Shown here piece after piece: positions 8,843 to 18,575 of a stretch of DNA of 44,836 nt. The notes under the pieces are model-generated. The model saw nothing but the letters and a program-made list of their open reading frames with translations, searched no databases and was not told the DNA's origin. The translations under genes were made by a program, and so were the position numbers. Source of the stretch: Actinomycetota bacterium (GTDB lineage: Bacteria > Actinomycetota > Actinomycetes > Nanopelagicales > Nanopelagicaceae); assembly GCA_009700025.1 (NCBI GenBank), contig WLMW01000004.1, forward strand, positions 1 to 44,836, written 5' to 3'. Position 1 is the first letter of the stretch, and every line of letters begins with the position of its first letter.

Positions 8843-8860
8843 CGTGATGATATAGTCACC
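8843..8860. promoter_or_regulatory. Inverted repeat GTGA-N8-TCAC, candidate BldD operator
   Basis: GTGA (8844-8847) and TCACC (8856-8860) form an inverted repeat separated by 8 bases in the bldD/pyrR divergent region. The published BldD site is of the form AGTGA(n)TCACC; here only the first A differs. The repeat covers the best -10 hexamer for the pyr operon (8851-8856), so a bound protein would be expected to repress it. Assignment to BldD is inference from consensus and position. Confidence 0.45.
8851..8856 (+). promoter_or_regulatory. Probable -10 box of the pyr operon promoter
   Basis: TATAGT matches five of six bases of the -10 consensus. A weak -35 candidate, TCCACA, lies at 8827-8832 with an 18-bp spacer. 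Transcription would start near 8862 and give a leader of about 47 nucleotides that contains the hairpin at 8878-8895. Confidence 0.5.
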
Positions 8861-8877
8861 CCAGCATCCTTTAACGA

Positions 8878-8902
8878 CCCATCCAGAGAGATGGGGAAGG
8901 AG
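8878..8902 (+). promoter_or_regulatory. PyrR-binding RNA hairpin next to the pyrR Shine-Dalgarno
   Basis: CCCATC (8878-8883) pairs with GATGGG (8890-8895) around the loop CAGAGA. The segment ATCCAGAGAGAT closely fits the PyrR-binding consensus known from pyr leaders (roughly A-R-U-C-C-N-G-N-G-A-G-G-Y-U). The Shine-Dalgarno AAGGAG (8897-8902) begins one base after the stem, 6 bases before the pyrR ATG. There is no terminator or antiterminator partner in the short leader. This fits translational repression by PyrR, as reported for Mycobacterium smegmatis, and not attenuation. Confidence 0.75.
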
Positions 8903-8908
8903 ATTTAA

Positions 8909-9439
8909 ATGAGTTCTGCCCTGTCTGCACCAGAAATTGCGCGTGCATTGATTCGTATTTCCCATGAAATTCTTGAAGCTAATCCTGATTCGTCGAAAAT
9001 AACACTTCTTGGAATCCCCACTCGAGGGGCACATCTTGCTCATCGAATAGGTGTACACATGCGTGAGTTCGCAGGCCATGAAATCGCGGTAGGCACACTC
9101 GACATAACTATGCACCGCGACGATTTAAGAATGCGCCCACCGAGACCTATCATGCCGACGTCAATTCCTCATCAAGGAGTTGAAGGGCGGGAAGTGATTT
9201 TAATTGATGACGTTCTTTTTTCTGGTAGAACTATTCGCTCGGCATTAGATGCTTTAGGAGAAATCGGACGTCCCCGCAGAGTGCAGTTGGCGGTTTTAGT
9301 AGATCGAGGTCACCGAGAACTTCCTATTAGAGCTGATTTCGTGGGAAAAAATATTCCCACTTCAATTACACAGTCTGTAAAGCTGCATCTGACTGAGATT
9401 GATTCAGTCGATGAAGTAATGCTGGAGGATCAAAGATGA
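8909..9439 (+). CDS. pyrR: Bifunctional pyr operon regulator / uracil phosphoribosyltransferase PyrR
   Basis: An RNA-binding regulator with a phosphoribosyltransferase fold; with UMP or UTP it binds pyr mRNA leaders. The 176 residues include the PRPP-binding motif [17 protein letters not shown] near residue 100, and [13 protein letters not shown], typical of PyrR. It is the first gene of the pyrimidine operon and follows its own candidate binding hairpin. Its stop overlaps the pyrB ATG (ATGA). Confidence 0.96.
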   Translation: MSSALSAPEIARALIRISHEILEANPDSSKITLLGIPTRGAHLAHRIGVHMREFAGHEIAVGTLDITMHRDDLRMRPPRPIMPTSIPHQGVEGREVILIDDVLFSGRTIRSALDALGEIGRPRRVQLAVLVDRGHRELPIRADFVGKNIPTSITQSVKLHLTEIDSVDEVMLEDQR

Positions 9440-10383
9440 GACATTTACTCTCAATCGCAGATCTCTCAAAAACTGAAGCTATCTCAATTCTAGACACTGC
9501 GGTGGAATTGGCTCGAATAAGTGATGGCACTGTTAAAAAACTTCCCACTCTTCGTGGTCGCACAATTGTCAATTTGTTTGCAGAGGATTCGACACGAACA
9601 CGCATTTCGTTCGAAGCTGCAGCCAAACGCTTGTCAGCAGATGTGATTAATTTCTCTGCTAAAGGATCTAGTTTAAGTAAAGGCGAATCCCTCAAAGATA
9701 CCGCGTTGACACTTCAGGCGATGGGTGCTGACGCAGTCGTGATACGTCATGGCGCTTCGGGTGCACCGCAACGTCTTGCAGATTCGGAATGGATGCAAGG
9801 AAGTGTCATCAATGCTGGTGATGGAACACACGAGCACCCAAGTCAGGCGCTGCTGGATGCGTTCACAATTCGTAAACATTTAGGAAAGGGTGCACCAGAT
9901 TTACATGGAATTAAAGTAGCCATAGTTGGGGATGTATTACATTCAAGAGTTGCACGTTCTAATGTTTTACTTCTCAACCTTTTGGGCGCAAAAGTTACTC
10001 TAGTGGCACCTCCGACATTGCTTCCGGTCGGCGTAGATAGTTGGCCAGTTAATATCTCATATAACTTTGATGAAGTAGTAGCTTCCGTTGATGTAGTGAT
10101 GATGTTGCGAGTGCAGCAAGAGCGGATGACGGATCTTTTTTTCCCCAACGCACGTGAGTATTCAAGATATTTTGGCCTCAACGCTGATCGTCTCTCAACC
10201 ATGTCTCCAACATCCATAGTTATGCACCCGGGACCAATGAATCGAGGGCTTGAGATTTCAGCCGACGTGGCTGATAGTGCTCGCTCGGTTATAGTTGAAC
10301 AAGTTGCCAATGGGGTAAGTGTAAGGATGGCTATTCTGTATGTTTTACTGGCGGGTCAACCTCTAGAAGTGGGCGGTAAATAA
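9436..10383 (+). CDS. pyrB: Aspartate carbamoyltransferase catalytic subunit
   Basis: Condenses carbamoyl phosphate with aspartate. The carbamoyl-phosphate site [10 protein letters not shown] lies near residue 52. [14 protein letters not shown] holds the Ser and Lys loop, [10 protein letters not shown] and [20 protein letters not shown] follow, and the aspartate-domain HPGPMNRG is near the C-terminus. At 315 residues it is normal. No pyrI regulatory subunit is nearby, as usual in Actinobacteria. Overlaps pyrR by ATGA. Confidence 0.97.
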   Translation: MRHLLSIADLSKTEAISILDTAVELARISDGTVKKLPTLRGRTIVNLFAEDSTRTRISFEAAAKRLSADVINFSAKGSSLSKGESLKDTALTLQAMGADAVVIRHGASGAPQRLADSEWMQGSVINAGDGTHEHPSQALLDAFTIRKHLGKGAPDLHGIKVAIVGDVLHSRVARSNVLLLNLLGAKVTLVAPPTLLPVGVDSWPVNISYNFDEVVASVDVVMMLRVQQERMTDLFFPNAREYSRYFGLNADRLSTMSPTSIVMHPGPMNRGLEISADVADSARSVIVEQVANGVSVRMAILYVLLAGQPLEVGGK

Positions 10384-10384
10384 T

Positions 10385-11692
10385 TTGTCTCAGCGCTACC
10401 TACTAAAGAATGCACAATTACCAAACGGTGCTCTGACTGATGTCCTTATCGTGGACGGTGTAATAGATTCAGTTGCGGTTAATATTGCCACGAATGACGC
10501 TGAAGTTTTTGACGTGACTGATTCGGTAGTTCTTCCCGGATTAGTAGATTTACATACGCATCTTCGCCAACCTGGACGTGAAGACGCCGAGACAGTTGAT
10601 TCTGGTTCAAGAGCTGGCGCTAAGGGCGGCTTTACCGCCCTCTCTGCAATGGCAAACACTTCACCAGTAGCTGACAATGCAGGTGTTGTCGAACAAGTAT
10701 TTCGATTAGGGCAAGAGGCGGGCTTGCTCGACGTCTTTCCTATTGGGGCTGTTACACGTGGTCTCGCAGGTCAAGAACTCTCTGAAATTGGGGCTATGGC
10801 GGATTCCATTGCTCGCGTGCGCGTATTTAGTGATGATGGAAATTGTGTTTTTGATCCACTCGTCATGCGCCGGGCCCTCGAGTACGTCAAGAAATTTGAT
10901 GGTGTCATCTCTCAACATGCGCAAGAGCCACGTCTAACCATCGGATCGCAGATGAATGAAGGCAACGTCTCGTCAATTCTCGGGTTGAAAGGTTGGCCAG
11001 CAATTGCCGAAGAAGCGATTATTGCCAGAGACGTCTTACTTGTAGATCATGTGCAATCACGCTTACATATTGCTCACGTAACAACAGCTGGGGGAGTGGA
11101 AATCATTCGCTGGGCCAAGGCACGTGGGATTAATGTCACTGCCGAGGTAACTCCTCATCATTTGTTATTGACTGATGAATTGGCGCGCTCGTATGACCCA
11201 GTTTTCAAAGTTAATCCACCATTACGTTCCGAGAAAGATGTTATGGCCTTGCGTGAGGCGTTAGCCGACGGAACCATTGATATTGTTGCAACAGACCACG
11301 CGCCACACACGATGGAATCAAAAGAGTGCGAATGGTCTGAGGCGAGTTTCGGAATGATTGGGTTAGAGACTGCGCTTTCAGTTGTTCAGAAGGCAATGAT
11401 TGACACTGGAATAATGAGTTGGGAGCAAGTTGCGGATCGCTTATCTACTGCGCCCGCAAGAATTGCCGGCTATGAGTATCAAGGTAAAAATTTAGCCGTT
11501 GGCTCACGTGCAAACTTGACTGTAATTAATCCTAAAAAAACTTGGATTGTCGATAGAGATCTTGTTACATCTAAAAGTCGCAATACTCCGTTTCACGGCT
11601 ATGAGTTACCTGGAGTTATCACGCATACATTCTTCAATGGAGTTCCAACTTTACTCAATGGTGTAATTAATCAAGCAAATGGCAAAAAATGA
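10385..11692 (+). CDS. pyrC: Dihydroorotase
   Basis: Cyclises carbamoyl-aspartate to dihydroorotate. It is a class I amidohydrolase of 435 residues. The metal motif DLHTHLRQPGRED and the product-binding ATDHAPHTMESKECEW are present. The start is TTG 10385, one base after the pyrB stop, giving MSQRYLLKNAQ; no ATG fits better. The last 4 bp overlap carA. The small membrane-protein gene that lies between pyrC and carA in mycobacteria and Streptomyces is absent here. Confidence 0.96.
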   Translation: MSQRYLLKNAQLPNGALTDVLIVDGVIDSVAVNIATNDAEVFDVTDSVVLPGLVDLHTHLRQPGREDAETVDSGSRAGAKGGFTALSAMANTSPVADNAGVVEQVFRLGQEAGLLDVFPIGAVTRGLAGQELSEIGAMADSIARVRVFSDDGNCVFDPLVMRRALEYVKKFDGVISQHAQEPRLTIGSQMNEGNVSSILGLKGWPAIAEEAIIARDVLLVDHVQSRLHIAHVTTAGGVEIIRWAKARGINVTAEVTPHHLLLTDELARSYDPVFKVNPPLRSEKDVMALREALADGTIDIVATDHAPHTMESKECEWSEASFGMIGLETALSVVQKAMIDTGIMSWEQVADRLSTAPARIAGYEYQGKNLAVGSRANLTVINPKKTWIVDRDLVTSKSRNTPFHGYELPGVITHTFFNGVPTLLNGVINQANGKK

Positions 11693-12804
11693 GTGTTGCA
11701 TATTTTGTTTTAGACGACGGACGAATTTTTGAGGGAAGGTCCTGGGGCGCTGTTGGGAAAGTCTTTGGAGAGGCTGTGTTTCAAACTGGCATGACCGGAT
11801 ATCAAGAAGTTCTAACCGACCCGTCCTACCATAAACAGGTTGTTGTAATGACCGCCCCACACATTGGTAACACTGGTTTTAATCATCAAGATAACGAGTC
11901 ATCGAGGATCTGGGTTACTGGTTTTGCTGTGCGAACACCATCAACGCTGACATCGAATTGGCGAAGTGAGAAGGATTTAGAGCAAGCTTTAATTGATCAA
12001 TCAGTGGTCGGAATTCAAGGAATTGATACTCGGGCCATTACGCGTCACTTACGCGATCGTGGCTCCATGCGTGTTGGAATTTTCTCAGGACTAGAACTTT
12101 CGCGTGAAGAGATGGTGATAGAGGTTCGCAAAGTAGAATCCATGTCAGGAGCATTTTTAGTCGCCGATGTTTCAACCCCACATGCATATGTCGTACCTGC
12201 TGTAGGAGTGAAGAAATTTGTAGTGGCGGCATTGGACTTAGGTATTAAGTCTGCAACACCTCGTGCACTAGCGGCGCGAGGCGTAGAAGTTCACGTTCTT
12301 CCCTTTAACGCAACCATTGAAGAGATAAACGAACTAAATCCAGACGGCGTATTCCTTTCAAATGGTCCTGGCGATCCGGCAACAATGAACGTCATCATTG
12401 ATCTAGTTAGAGAGTTATTGCTCCAGGAAGTTCCGATCTTTGGAATATGTTTCGGCCACCAAATATTTGGACGAGCTCTTGGATTCGAAACTTACAAACT
12501 TGCTTTTGGCCACCGAGGTATTAATCAGCCGGTGATTGATAGAAGTACCGGTAAAGTAGAAATAACTTCACATAATCATGGGTTTGCGTTGAAAGCACCT
12601 GCTGATCGAGAATTTTCAACTGTGTATGGACGGGGAGAAGTCACCCACATTAGCCTCAACGATGGCGTAATAGAGGGAATTCGATTATTGGATCGTCCCG
12701 CTTTCTCAGTCCAATATCATCCAGAAGCTGCATCCGGTCCACATGATGCAGCCTATCTATTCGATAGTTTTTTAGAGTTAATGAGCAAGAAGGTCCACGG
12801 ATAA
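11689..12804 (+). CDS. carA: Carbamoyl-phosphate synthase small (glutaminase) subunit
   Basis: Releases ammonia from glutamine for CarB. The 371 residues carry the class I amidotransferase triad: the nucleophile Cys in FGICFGHQ and the His-Glu of [18 protein letters not shown] forms the oxyanion region. The N-terminal [14 protein letters not shown] is typical of CarA. It overlaps pyrC by ATGA and carB by one base (TAATG). Confidence 0.97.
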   Translation: MSVAYFVLDDGRIFEGRSWGAVGKVFGEAVFQTGMTGYQEVLTDPSYHKQVVVMTAPHIGNTGFNHQDNESSRIWVTGFAVRTPSTLTSNWRSEKDLEQALIDQSVVGIQGIDTRAITRHLRDRGSMRVGIFSGLELSREEMVIEVRKVESMSGAFLVADVSTPHAYVVPAVGVKKFVVAALDLGIKSATPRALAARGVEVHVLPFNATIEEINELNPDGVFLSNGPGDPATMNVIIDLVRELLLQEVPIFGICFGHQIFGRALGFETYKLAFGHRGINQPVIDRSTGKVEITSHNHGFALKAPADREFSTVYGRGEVTHISLNDGVIEGIRLLDRPAFSVQYHPEAASGPHDAAYLFDSFLELMSKKVHG

Positions 12805-15800
12805 TGCCATTAGATCCCGCCATTAAATCCGTACTTGTAATTGGGAGCGGACCTATTGTTATTGGTCAGGCATGCGAATTTGATTACTCTGGCACGCAAG
12901 CCTGCCGAGTTTTGCGTGAAGAGGGAATTCGCGTGATCCTTGTTAATTCAAATCCTGCAACTATTATGACTGATCCTGAGTTTGCAGATGCCACATATAT
13001 TGAACCAATCACCCCTGATGTTATTGAAAAAATTATTGCAAAAGAGAAGCCAGATGCTGTCTTGGCGACTCTTGGAGGTCAAACCGCTCTGAATGCCGCA
13101 ATTCAAATGCACGATCTTGGAATCCTGGAACGATATGGAGTGCGTTTAATAGGGGCTGATGTGGATGCAATCAATAGAGGTGAGAACCGCGAACTATTTA
13201 GAGAGATAGTGGCTAAAGTCGGAGGGGAGTCCGCTCGTTCAATCATTTGTCACACGATGAACGAAATCTATTCTGGTGTCGAGTCTCTGGGTTTTCCGGT
13301 TGTTGTACGTCCCTCTTTCACTATGGGAGGACTCGGTTCAGGAATTGCTTTTAATAAAGATGAGCTTACCCAGATCGCAGGTGCAGGACTTCGCCATAGT
13401 CCAACGTCGGAAGTTCTGCTGGAAGAATCAATTATTGGTTGGAAAGAGTACGAACTAGAGGTAATGAGAGATAGAAAAGATAACGTAGTTATTGTATGTA
13501 GTATTGAAAATATTGATCCGATGGGTGTTCATACGGGTGATTCAATAACAGTTGCACCTGCAATGACGCTTACCGATGTTGAATATCAACAGTTAAGAGA
13601 CCTATCGCTAGACATCATCAGAGAAGTTGGTGTTGATACTGGGGGTTGCAACATCCAGTTCGCTGTTAACCCAGCAAATGGGCGAATTATCGTTATTGAG
13701 ATGAATCCACGAGTATCTCGATCCAGCGCTTTGGCATCGAAAGCAACAGGTTTTCCGATTGCTAAAATTGCAACAAAACTAGCTATTGGTTACACGCTAG
13801 ATGAAATCACAAATGACATCACGAAAGTCACACCGGCTTCTTTTGAACCAACCTTGGATTACGTTGTGGTAAAGGTTCCACGCTTTGCCTTCGAAAAATT
13901 TGCTGATGCGGATCCACGATTGACCACGACCATGAAAAGTGTTGGAGAGGCAATGGCTATCGGCCGTTCATTCTCAGAAGCTCTAATGAAAGCCTTGCGC
14001 TCTCTCGAGCGCAAGGAGGCAATTTTCACTTGGTCCAAAGTTGACGAGAATGAGAAAGAAAATCTCCTACTTTCCATGCAGGTGCCGACTGAGTACCGAC
14101 TTCAACAAGTTCAACGAGCTATGTGGGCTGGCGCCTCTATTGACGAAGTAAACAGAGCGTGCGCAATTGACCCATGGTATTTAAGACAGATAGAAATCAT
14201 AAATGATGAGGTGTCCCTGATTGGCGAACTCGGTGAACTAAGTCTTGAAGTCTTGAAGCGAGCGAAAAACGTTGGCTTTTCTGATGCACAAATTGGCGCG
14301 ATTCGGGGGATACCTGAAGATGAGGTGAGACGAGTACGACACCATCTAGGAATACGTCCTGTTTATAAAACTGTAGACACGTGTGCCGCTGAGTTTGAGG
14401 CTTTTACTCCTTATCATTATTCAAGTTATGAAGAGGAGACAGAAGTTCGACCTCGCACAACTCCTGCAGTAATTATTCTTGGTAGTGGACCAAACAGAAT
14501 TGGGCAGGGGATTGAATTCGATTATTCCTGTGTGCATGCATCATTTGCACTGCGCGCAGCTGGATTTGAAACTGTCATGATAAATTGTAATCCTGAAACG
14601 GTTTCAACCGATTATGACACAAGTGATCGTTTATATTTTGAACCACTCACTCTAGAAGATGTTTTAGAAGTTATTCATGCGGAAAGTCTGGTAGGTCCAG
14701 TTCTAGGTGTAGTTACACAGCTGGGAGGACAAACGCCTCTTGGGCTAGCAGCTGGATTGGAAGCAAATGGTGTTGTCATTCTGGGAACTAGTCCTCAAGC
14801 TATTCATTTGGCCGAAGAACGTGGTGCATTCGGTGAAATATTGGCAAAGGAAGGTTTGAATGCTCCCGAATTCGGTATGGCTGCATCAGAGCTCGAAGCA
14901 ATTTCTATTGCCTCACGAATTGGATATCCAGTCCTTGTTAGACCTTCTTTCGTTTTGGGCGGAAGGGGTATGGAGATTGTCTACGATGACAAAGCTTTAG
15001 CTGGTTTTATTTCGCGAGCGACAGATATAACACCTGATCGTCCCGTTCTCGTTGATAGATTTTTAGATAGCGCGATAGAGATAGATGTTGATGCCCTTTA
15101 TGACGGTACTGAACTCTTTCTGGGTGGCGTTATGGAACACATCGAGGAAGCGGGAATTCATAGTGGTGATAGTGCATGTGTACTGCCATCAATGACAGTC
15201 TCAGATAATCAACTTGTGCTAATAAAAGAGGCGACACAAAAAATTGCAGATTCTGTTGGAGTACTTGGATTAATCAATATTCAATTCGCAATTGAGTCCG
15301 ATATCCTTTATGTTCTTGAGGCAAATCCACGCGCCTCGCGCACGGTTCCTTTTGTTAGTAAGGCCACCGGAGTACCTTTAGCCAAGGCGGCGGCAAGAAT
15401 ATCTCTAGGCGCTTCGATTAATTCACTTCGACAAGAGGGTTTATTACCCGAGTCGGGCGATGCGATAGCGAGAGGAATTTCGGTGAAAGAGGCTGTATTG
15501 CCATGGAATAGGTTTCGACGGAGTGATGGCCGCGGGGTAGATTCAATTCTTGGACCAGAGATGCGCTCTACCGGAGAAGTGATGGGAATTTCCCCCAGCT
15601 TTGGAGAAAGTTATGCGAAGTCCCAAATAGCCGCATTTGGTCCGCTACCGAAGAAAGGCGTTGTTTTTATATCCCTAGCGGATAAAGATAAAGCTTCAGG
15701 TACTCTCGCCGCTGCGGGCTTAGTAAACTTGGGTTTTTCTATTTTGGCAACATCAGGAACATGCAAGTATCTGGCAGAGCACGGCGTAACTGCTTTTCCT

Positions 15801-16070
15801 GTTCGCAAAAACTCAGATGGAACTGGTCCGTTGGGTGAGCCTACTATTGTAGACATAATAAATTCTGGAGAAATTGACTTGGTAATCAATACACCCGTTG
15901 GAAGAGGTACGCGTGCTGATGGATGGCTTATTCGTACCGCATCTGTTCAACGCTCAATACCAATTATTACGACAACTGCGGGTTTCCACGCGGCAGTTGA
16001 AGGCATTCGCTTCATTCAATCAAATGAACTTTCAATTAAATCTTTGCAGCAGTGGTTAGGAAAATTATGA
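12804..16070 (+). CDS. carB: Carbamoyl-phosphate synthase large subunit
   Basis: Makes carbamoyl phosphate from bicarbonate, ammonia and two ATP. The 1088 residues hold two homologous ATP-grasp halves; [17 protein letters not shown] and [17 protein letters not shown] begin each half, and [18 protein letters not shown] and [18 protein letters not shown] end each ATP site. The C-terminal MGS-like allosteric domain (from about residue 945) contains [12 protein letters not shown] and VINTPVGRG. It serves both pyrimidine and arginine synthesis. Confidence 0.98.
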   Translation: MPLDPAIKSVLVIGSGPIVIGQACEFDYSGTQACRVLREEGIRVILVNSNPATIMTDPEFADATYIEPITPDVIEKIIAKEKPDAVLATLGGQTALNAAIQMHDLGILERYGVRLIGADVDAINRGENRELFREIVAKVGGESARSIICHTMNEIYSGVESLGFPVVVRPSFTMGGLGSGIAFNKDELTQIAGAGLRHSPTSEVLLEESIIGWKEYELEVMRDRKDNVVIVCSIENIDPMGVHTGDSITVAPAMTLTDVEYQQLRDLSLDIIREVGVDTGGCNIQFAVNPANGRIIVIEMNPRVSRSSALASKATGFPIAKIATKLAIGYTLDEITNDITKVTPASFEPTLDYVVVKVPRFAFEKFADADPRLTTTMKSVGEAMAIGRSFSEALMKALRSLERKEAIFTWSKVDENEKENLLLSMQVPTEYRLQQVQRAMWAGASIDEVNRACAIDPWYLRQIEIINDEVSLIGELGELSLEVLKRAKNVGFSDAQIGAIRGIPEDEVRRVRHHLGIRPVYKTVDTCAAEFEAFTPYHYSSYEEETEVRPRTTPAVIILGSGPNRIGQGIEFDYSCVHASFALRAAGFETVMINCNPETVSTDYDTSDRLYFEPLTLEDVLEVIHAESLVGPVLGVVTQLGGQTPLGLAAGLEANGVVILGTSPQAIHLAEERGAFGEILAKEGLNAPEFGMAASELEAISIASRIGYPVLVRPSFVLGGRGMEIVYDDKALAGFISRATDITPDRPVLVDRFLDSAIEIDVDALYDGTELFLGGVMEHIEEAGIHSGDSACVLPSMTVSDNQLVLIKEATQKIADSVGVLGLINIQFAIESDILYVLEANPRASRTVPFVSKATGVPLAKAAARISLGASINSLRQEGLLPESGDAIARGISVKEAVLPWNRFRRSDGRGVDSILGPEMRSTGEVMGISPSFGESYAKSQIAAFGPLPKKGVVFISLADKDKASGTLAAAGLVNLGFSILATSGTCKYLAEHGVTAFPVRKNSDGTGPLGEPTIVDIINSGEIDLVINTPVGRGTRADGWLIRTASVQRSIPIITTTAGFHAAVEGIRFIQSNELSIKSLQQWLGKL

Positions 16071-16903
16071 CCCAAATCAATAAAAGTGCAGCACAGTTGA
16101 ATGCAATGATTGTTAGCAATAAACGTGTTGGCCAGTATCATCAGATTATTTTCAACGTGGGTGACAACGCAGATAAGTGCAAGCCAGGTAATTTTGTCGC
16201 AATTAATGTAGGTGGTGATACCTCGCGGATGGTATTGCGCAGAGCCTTTGCCATATCTCGGGTAACGAAGAGTCAATCTTTTGGAGGTACGATTGAATTA
16301 ATCGTCGCACCACACGGACAGGGAAGTAAATGGCTTTGTGCGCAGGAAGAAGGAGCGATAATCGATGTTGTTACTCCGTTAGGAACGGCTTTCGGAATTC
16401 CCACTGAACCAGTTCAAGTTTTACTTGTTGGCGGAGGATATGGCTCTGCACCATTGTTTGGTCTGGCAGAAGTTCTCAACGCTCGAGGTTGCCGAGTGGA
16501 CATGCTTCTCGGAGCAAGTACTGCGAACAAGATCTATGCGCCAATGGAGGGTAAACGCTCCGTAAACTCTTTGCGCATCTACACAGAGGATGGTTCGATG
16601 GGTCAAAAGGGCCGCGTTACCGACCCAATTCCAGCGCTTCTCAATGATTTGGATATAGCTGTTGTTTATTCATGCGGTCCTATGGCGATGCTTGCTGCAA
16701 TAAACGAGATAACAATGCAGTCAGAAGTAATCCATCAGTGTGCGGTTGAAGAGTCTATGGCTTGTGGCATTGGTATCTGCATGACCTGCGTTTTACCAGT
16801 GGCTAATAGTCAGGGTGAGATTTCTATGCTGCGATCATGCATTGATGGTCCAGTAATGGATGGAGCTTTAGTTCAGTGGGATAAAGTAGGTCACGTGTTA
16901 TGA
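16067..16903 (+). CDS. pyrK: Dihydroorotate dehydrogenase electron-transfer subunit (PyrK-like)
   Basis: Carries electrons from the class 1B dihydroorotate dehydrogenase to NAD through FAD and a 2Fe-2S cluster. The 278 residues have a ferredoxin-reductase layout: FAD-binding region RRAFAISR near residue 50, nucleotide-binding [16 protein letters not shown], and the C-terminal iron-sulfur cysteines in [17 protein letters not shown] plus RSCIDGP. The start is set at ATG 16067, which overlaps the carB stop by 4 bp and has an AGGA upstream; an earlier GTG at 16052 is less likely. Pairing with the next gene supports the assignment. Confidence 0.9.
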   Translation: MTQINKSAAQLNAMIVSNKRVGQYHQIIFNVGDNADKCKPGNFVAINVGGDTSRMVLRRAFAISRVTKSQSFGGTIELIVAPHGQGSKWLCAQEEGAIIDVVTPLGTAFGIPTEPVQVLLVGGGYGSAPLFGLAEVLNARGCRVDMLLGASTANKIYAPMEGKRSVNSLRIYTEDGSMGQKGRVTDPIPALLNDLDIAVVYSCGPMAMLAAINEITMQSEVIHQCAVEESMACGIGICMTCVLPVANSQGEISMLRSCIDGPVMDGALVQWDKVGHVL

Positions 16904-17841
16904 GTGAATTAGATTTTTCTACTACGTTGGGGAACGCATGGTTTCCGTCTCCTATTTTCACTGCAAGTGGTTGTGCTAGTTCCGGACGGGAGTTGGCACA
17001 ATTTTTTCCTCTCAGTGATATTGGGGGAGTAGTAACAAAATCAGTGATGTCCAAGGCTCGCAGCGGGCGACCAACTCCACGGATGGCTGAAACACCTAGT
17101 GGCATGCTTAACTCAATTGGATTGCAAGGCCCTGGGATTGATGCTTTTATTGAAAAAGATATTCCATACTTAATATCTCAGAAAGCACGCATTGTGGTCT
17201 CTATTGCAGGAGAAACCGTTGAAGAGTATTCAACGCTTGCGCGCAAGTTACGATCTGTTGCAGGGATTAGTGCAGTTGAAGTCAATATTTCATGCCCAAA
17301 CGTTGAAAATAGAGGTCTTGTTTTTGCTTGTGACCCCGAAGCCTCTCGACGTGTTATTGATGGTGTTCGACGCACTCTCGGTGGAGAGCTGCCCATCATC
17401 GCAAAACTATCACCTGATGTTACAGATTTAGTCTCGATTGCCACGGGAGTTGTTGATGCTGGCGCTGATGCTCTCGCATTGATAAACACTGTATTGGGGA
17501 TGGTTATAAATCTTGACACTATGCGCCCGCATTTAGGTGGGAAAACTGGTGGATTATCTGGGCCAGCTATAAAACCAATCGCTGTTCGCGCTGTCTATCA
17601 GGTACACGCAGCTCTACCAAAAACCCCAATTCTCGGGATGGGCGGTATCTCTAGCGGTCGTGATGCCCTAGAGATGATCGCAGCTGGAGCAAGTGGAGTG
17701 TCAATTGGTACCGCAAGTTTTGGAAATCCAACCGCTTTGATAACTATCCAAAATGAGTTGAAAGAGTTATTGCAGGTTAAAGGATTTACGTCGTTTAGAG
17801 ATGCCGTAGGTTTTGCACACCGGGATGAAGAAGGTGATTGA
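16900..17841 (+). CDS. pyrD: Dihydroorotate dehydrogenase, class 1B catalytic subunit
   Basis: Oxidises dihydroorotate to orotate with FMN. Class 1B features are a soluble protein of 313 residues with no membrane helix, VNISCPNVENRG with the catalytic cysteine (class 2 enzymes use serine), GMLNSIGLQGPG, GLSGPAIKPIAVRAVY and the phosphate loop GMGGISSGRDALEMIAAGAS. The adjacent pyrK completes a D2K2-type enzyme. Mycobacteria instead carry the quinone-linked class 2 enzyme. Confidence 0.95.
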   Translation: MSELDFSTTLGNAWFPSPIFTASGCASSGRELAQFFPLSDIGGVVTKSVMSKARSGRPTPRMAETPSGMLNSIGLQGPGIDAFIEKDIPYLISQKARIVVSIAGETVEEYSTLARKLRSVAGISAVEVNISCPNVENRGLVFACDPEASRRVIDGVRRTLGGELPIIAKLSPDVTDLVSIATGVVDAGADALALINTVLGMVINLDTMRPHLGGKTGGLSGPAIKPIAVRAVYQVHAALPKTPILGMGGISSGRDALEMIAAGASGVSIGTASFGNPTALITIQNELKELLQVKGFTSFRDAVGFAHRDEEGD

Positions 17842-17842
17842 T

Positions 17843-18547
17843 TTGAGTAAGAGTGCGCCAATTGTCTTAGCGTTAGATACATCTGATTTAGCAACAGCAT
17901 TGGATTGGATTGAGGCAACTAACGGCCTTATTCGAGTTTACAAATTAGGTCTAGAGTTTTTTCTAAATTTTGGTCATGATGGGGTTCGCGCAATCTCAAG
18001 TTCAACTGATGCAGAGATTTTTTTAGATCTTAAGCTGCATGACATTCCCCACACGGTAAAGGGGGCAGCGCTTGCGATTTCTGAGCTCAAACCACGCTAT
18101 CTCACGGTGCACGCCTCCGGTGGCGAAGCCATGGTGCGGGCGGCCGCTGAGGCACTTAAATTCACGAGCGTCACAGGAGTAACTATTCTGACTTCTTTAT
18201 CAGAGGCCGATGTGAGTGCTATTGGTTACCGCCAAAGCGCTCTCGAGAGCGCAGTGGGATTAGCTAAAATTGCAGTCTCTGGTGGAGCTAGAGCAATTGT
18301 GTGTTCGCCGCTCGAAATAGTGGAAATTCGTAAAGCTATTGGAACGCAAGTCGAGATAATCACGCCTGGTGTTAGGCCAGCCGATATTCAATCTTCTGAT
18401 GATCAAATGCGAACCATGACACCGCGACAGGCGATAGACAGAGGTGCGGATCTGGTAGTGATTGGACGACCAATCACGTCTGCTTGGATGAATGGCGCTC
18501 AGGCCATGCGTGAACGAGCTGAGCAAATCACTTCAGAAATTCTCTAA
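17843..18547 (+). CDS. pyrF: Orotidine 5'-phosphate decarboxylase
   Basis: Decarboxylates OMP to UMP, the last step of the pathway. The catalytic D-x-K-x-x-D motif is DLKLHDIPHTV; TPGVRP and VIGRPIT form the phosphate site. The start is set at TTG 17843, two bases after the pyrD stop, because AAGGTG lies 6 bases upstream and the N-terminus MSKSAPIVLALD fits; in-frame ATG 17825 and TTG 17813 lack a ribosome-binding site. The protein is of the E. coli-like type. It is the last gene of the pyr block. Confidence 0.93.
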   Translation: MSKSAPIVLALDTSDLATALDWIEATNGLIRVYKLGLEFFLNFGHDGVRAISSSTDAEIFLDLKLHDIPHTVKGAALAISELKPRYLTVHASGGEAMVRAAAEALKFTSVTGVTILTSLSEADVSAIGYRQSALESAVGLAKIAVSGGARAIVCSPLEIVEIRKAIGTQVEIITPGVRPADIQSSDDQMRTMTPRQAIDRGADLVVIGRPITSAWMNGAQAMRERAEQITSEIL

Positions 18548-18563
18548 TTCAATCTCTTTAGAC

Positions 18564-18575
18564 TAGGTTATTTTC
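18564..18575 (+). promoter_or_regulatory. Possible leaderless promoter (-10) before the mIHF-Gmk gene
   Basis: TAGGTT at 18564-18569 sits at exactly -12 to -7 from the ATG at 18576, the place expected for a leaderless actinobacterial mRNA (TANNNT). The same bases contain AGG at an 8-base spacing, which could act as a weak Shine-Dalgarno, so the sequence does not decide between the two. No good -35 is seen. Confidence 0.3.

Noticed and set aside
9843-10310. 155-residue open frame on the minus strand within pyrB
   Set aside because: Antisense shadow of a conserved gene; its composition is Ser/Thr/Arg-rich and no domain is recognisable.
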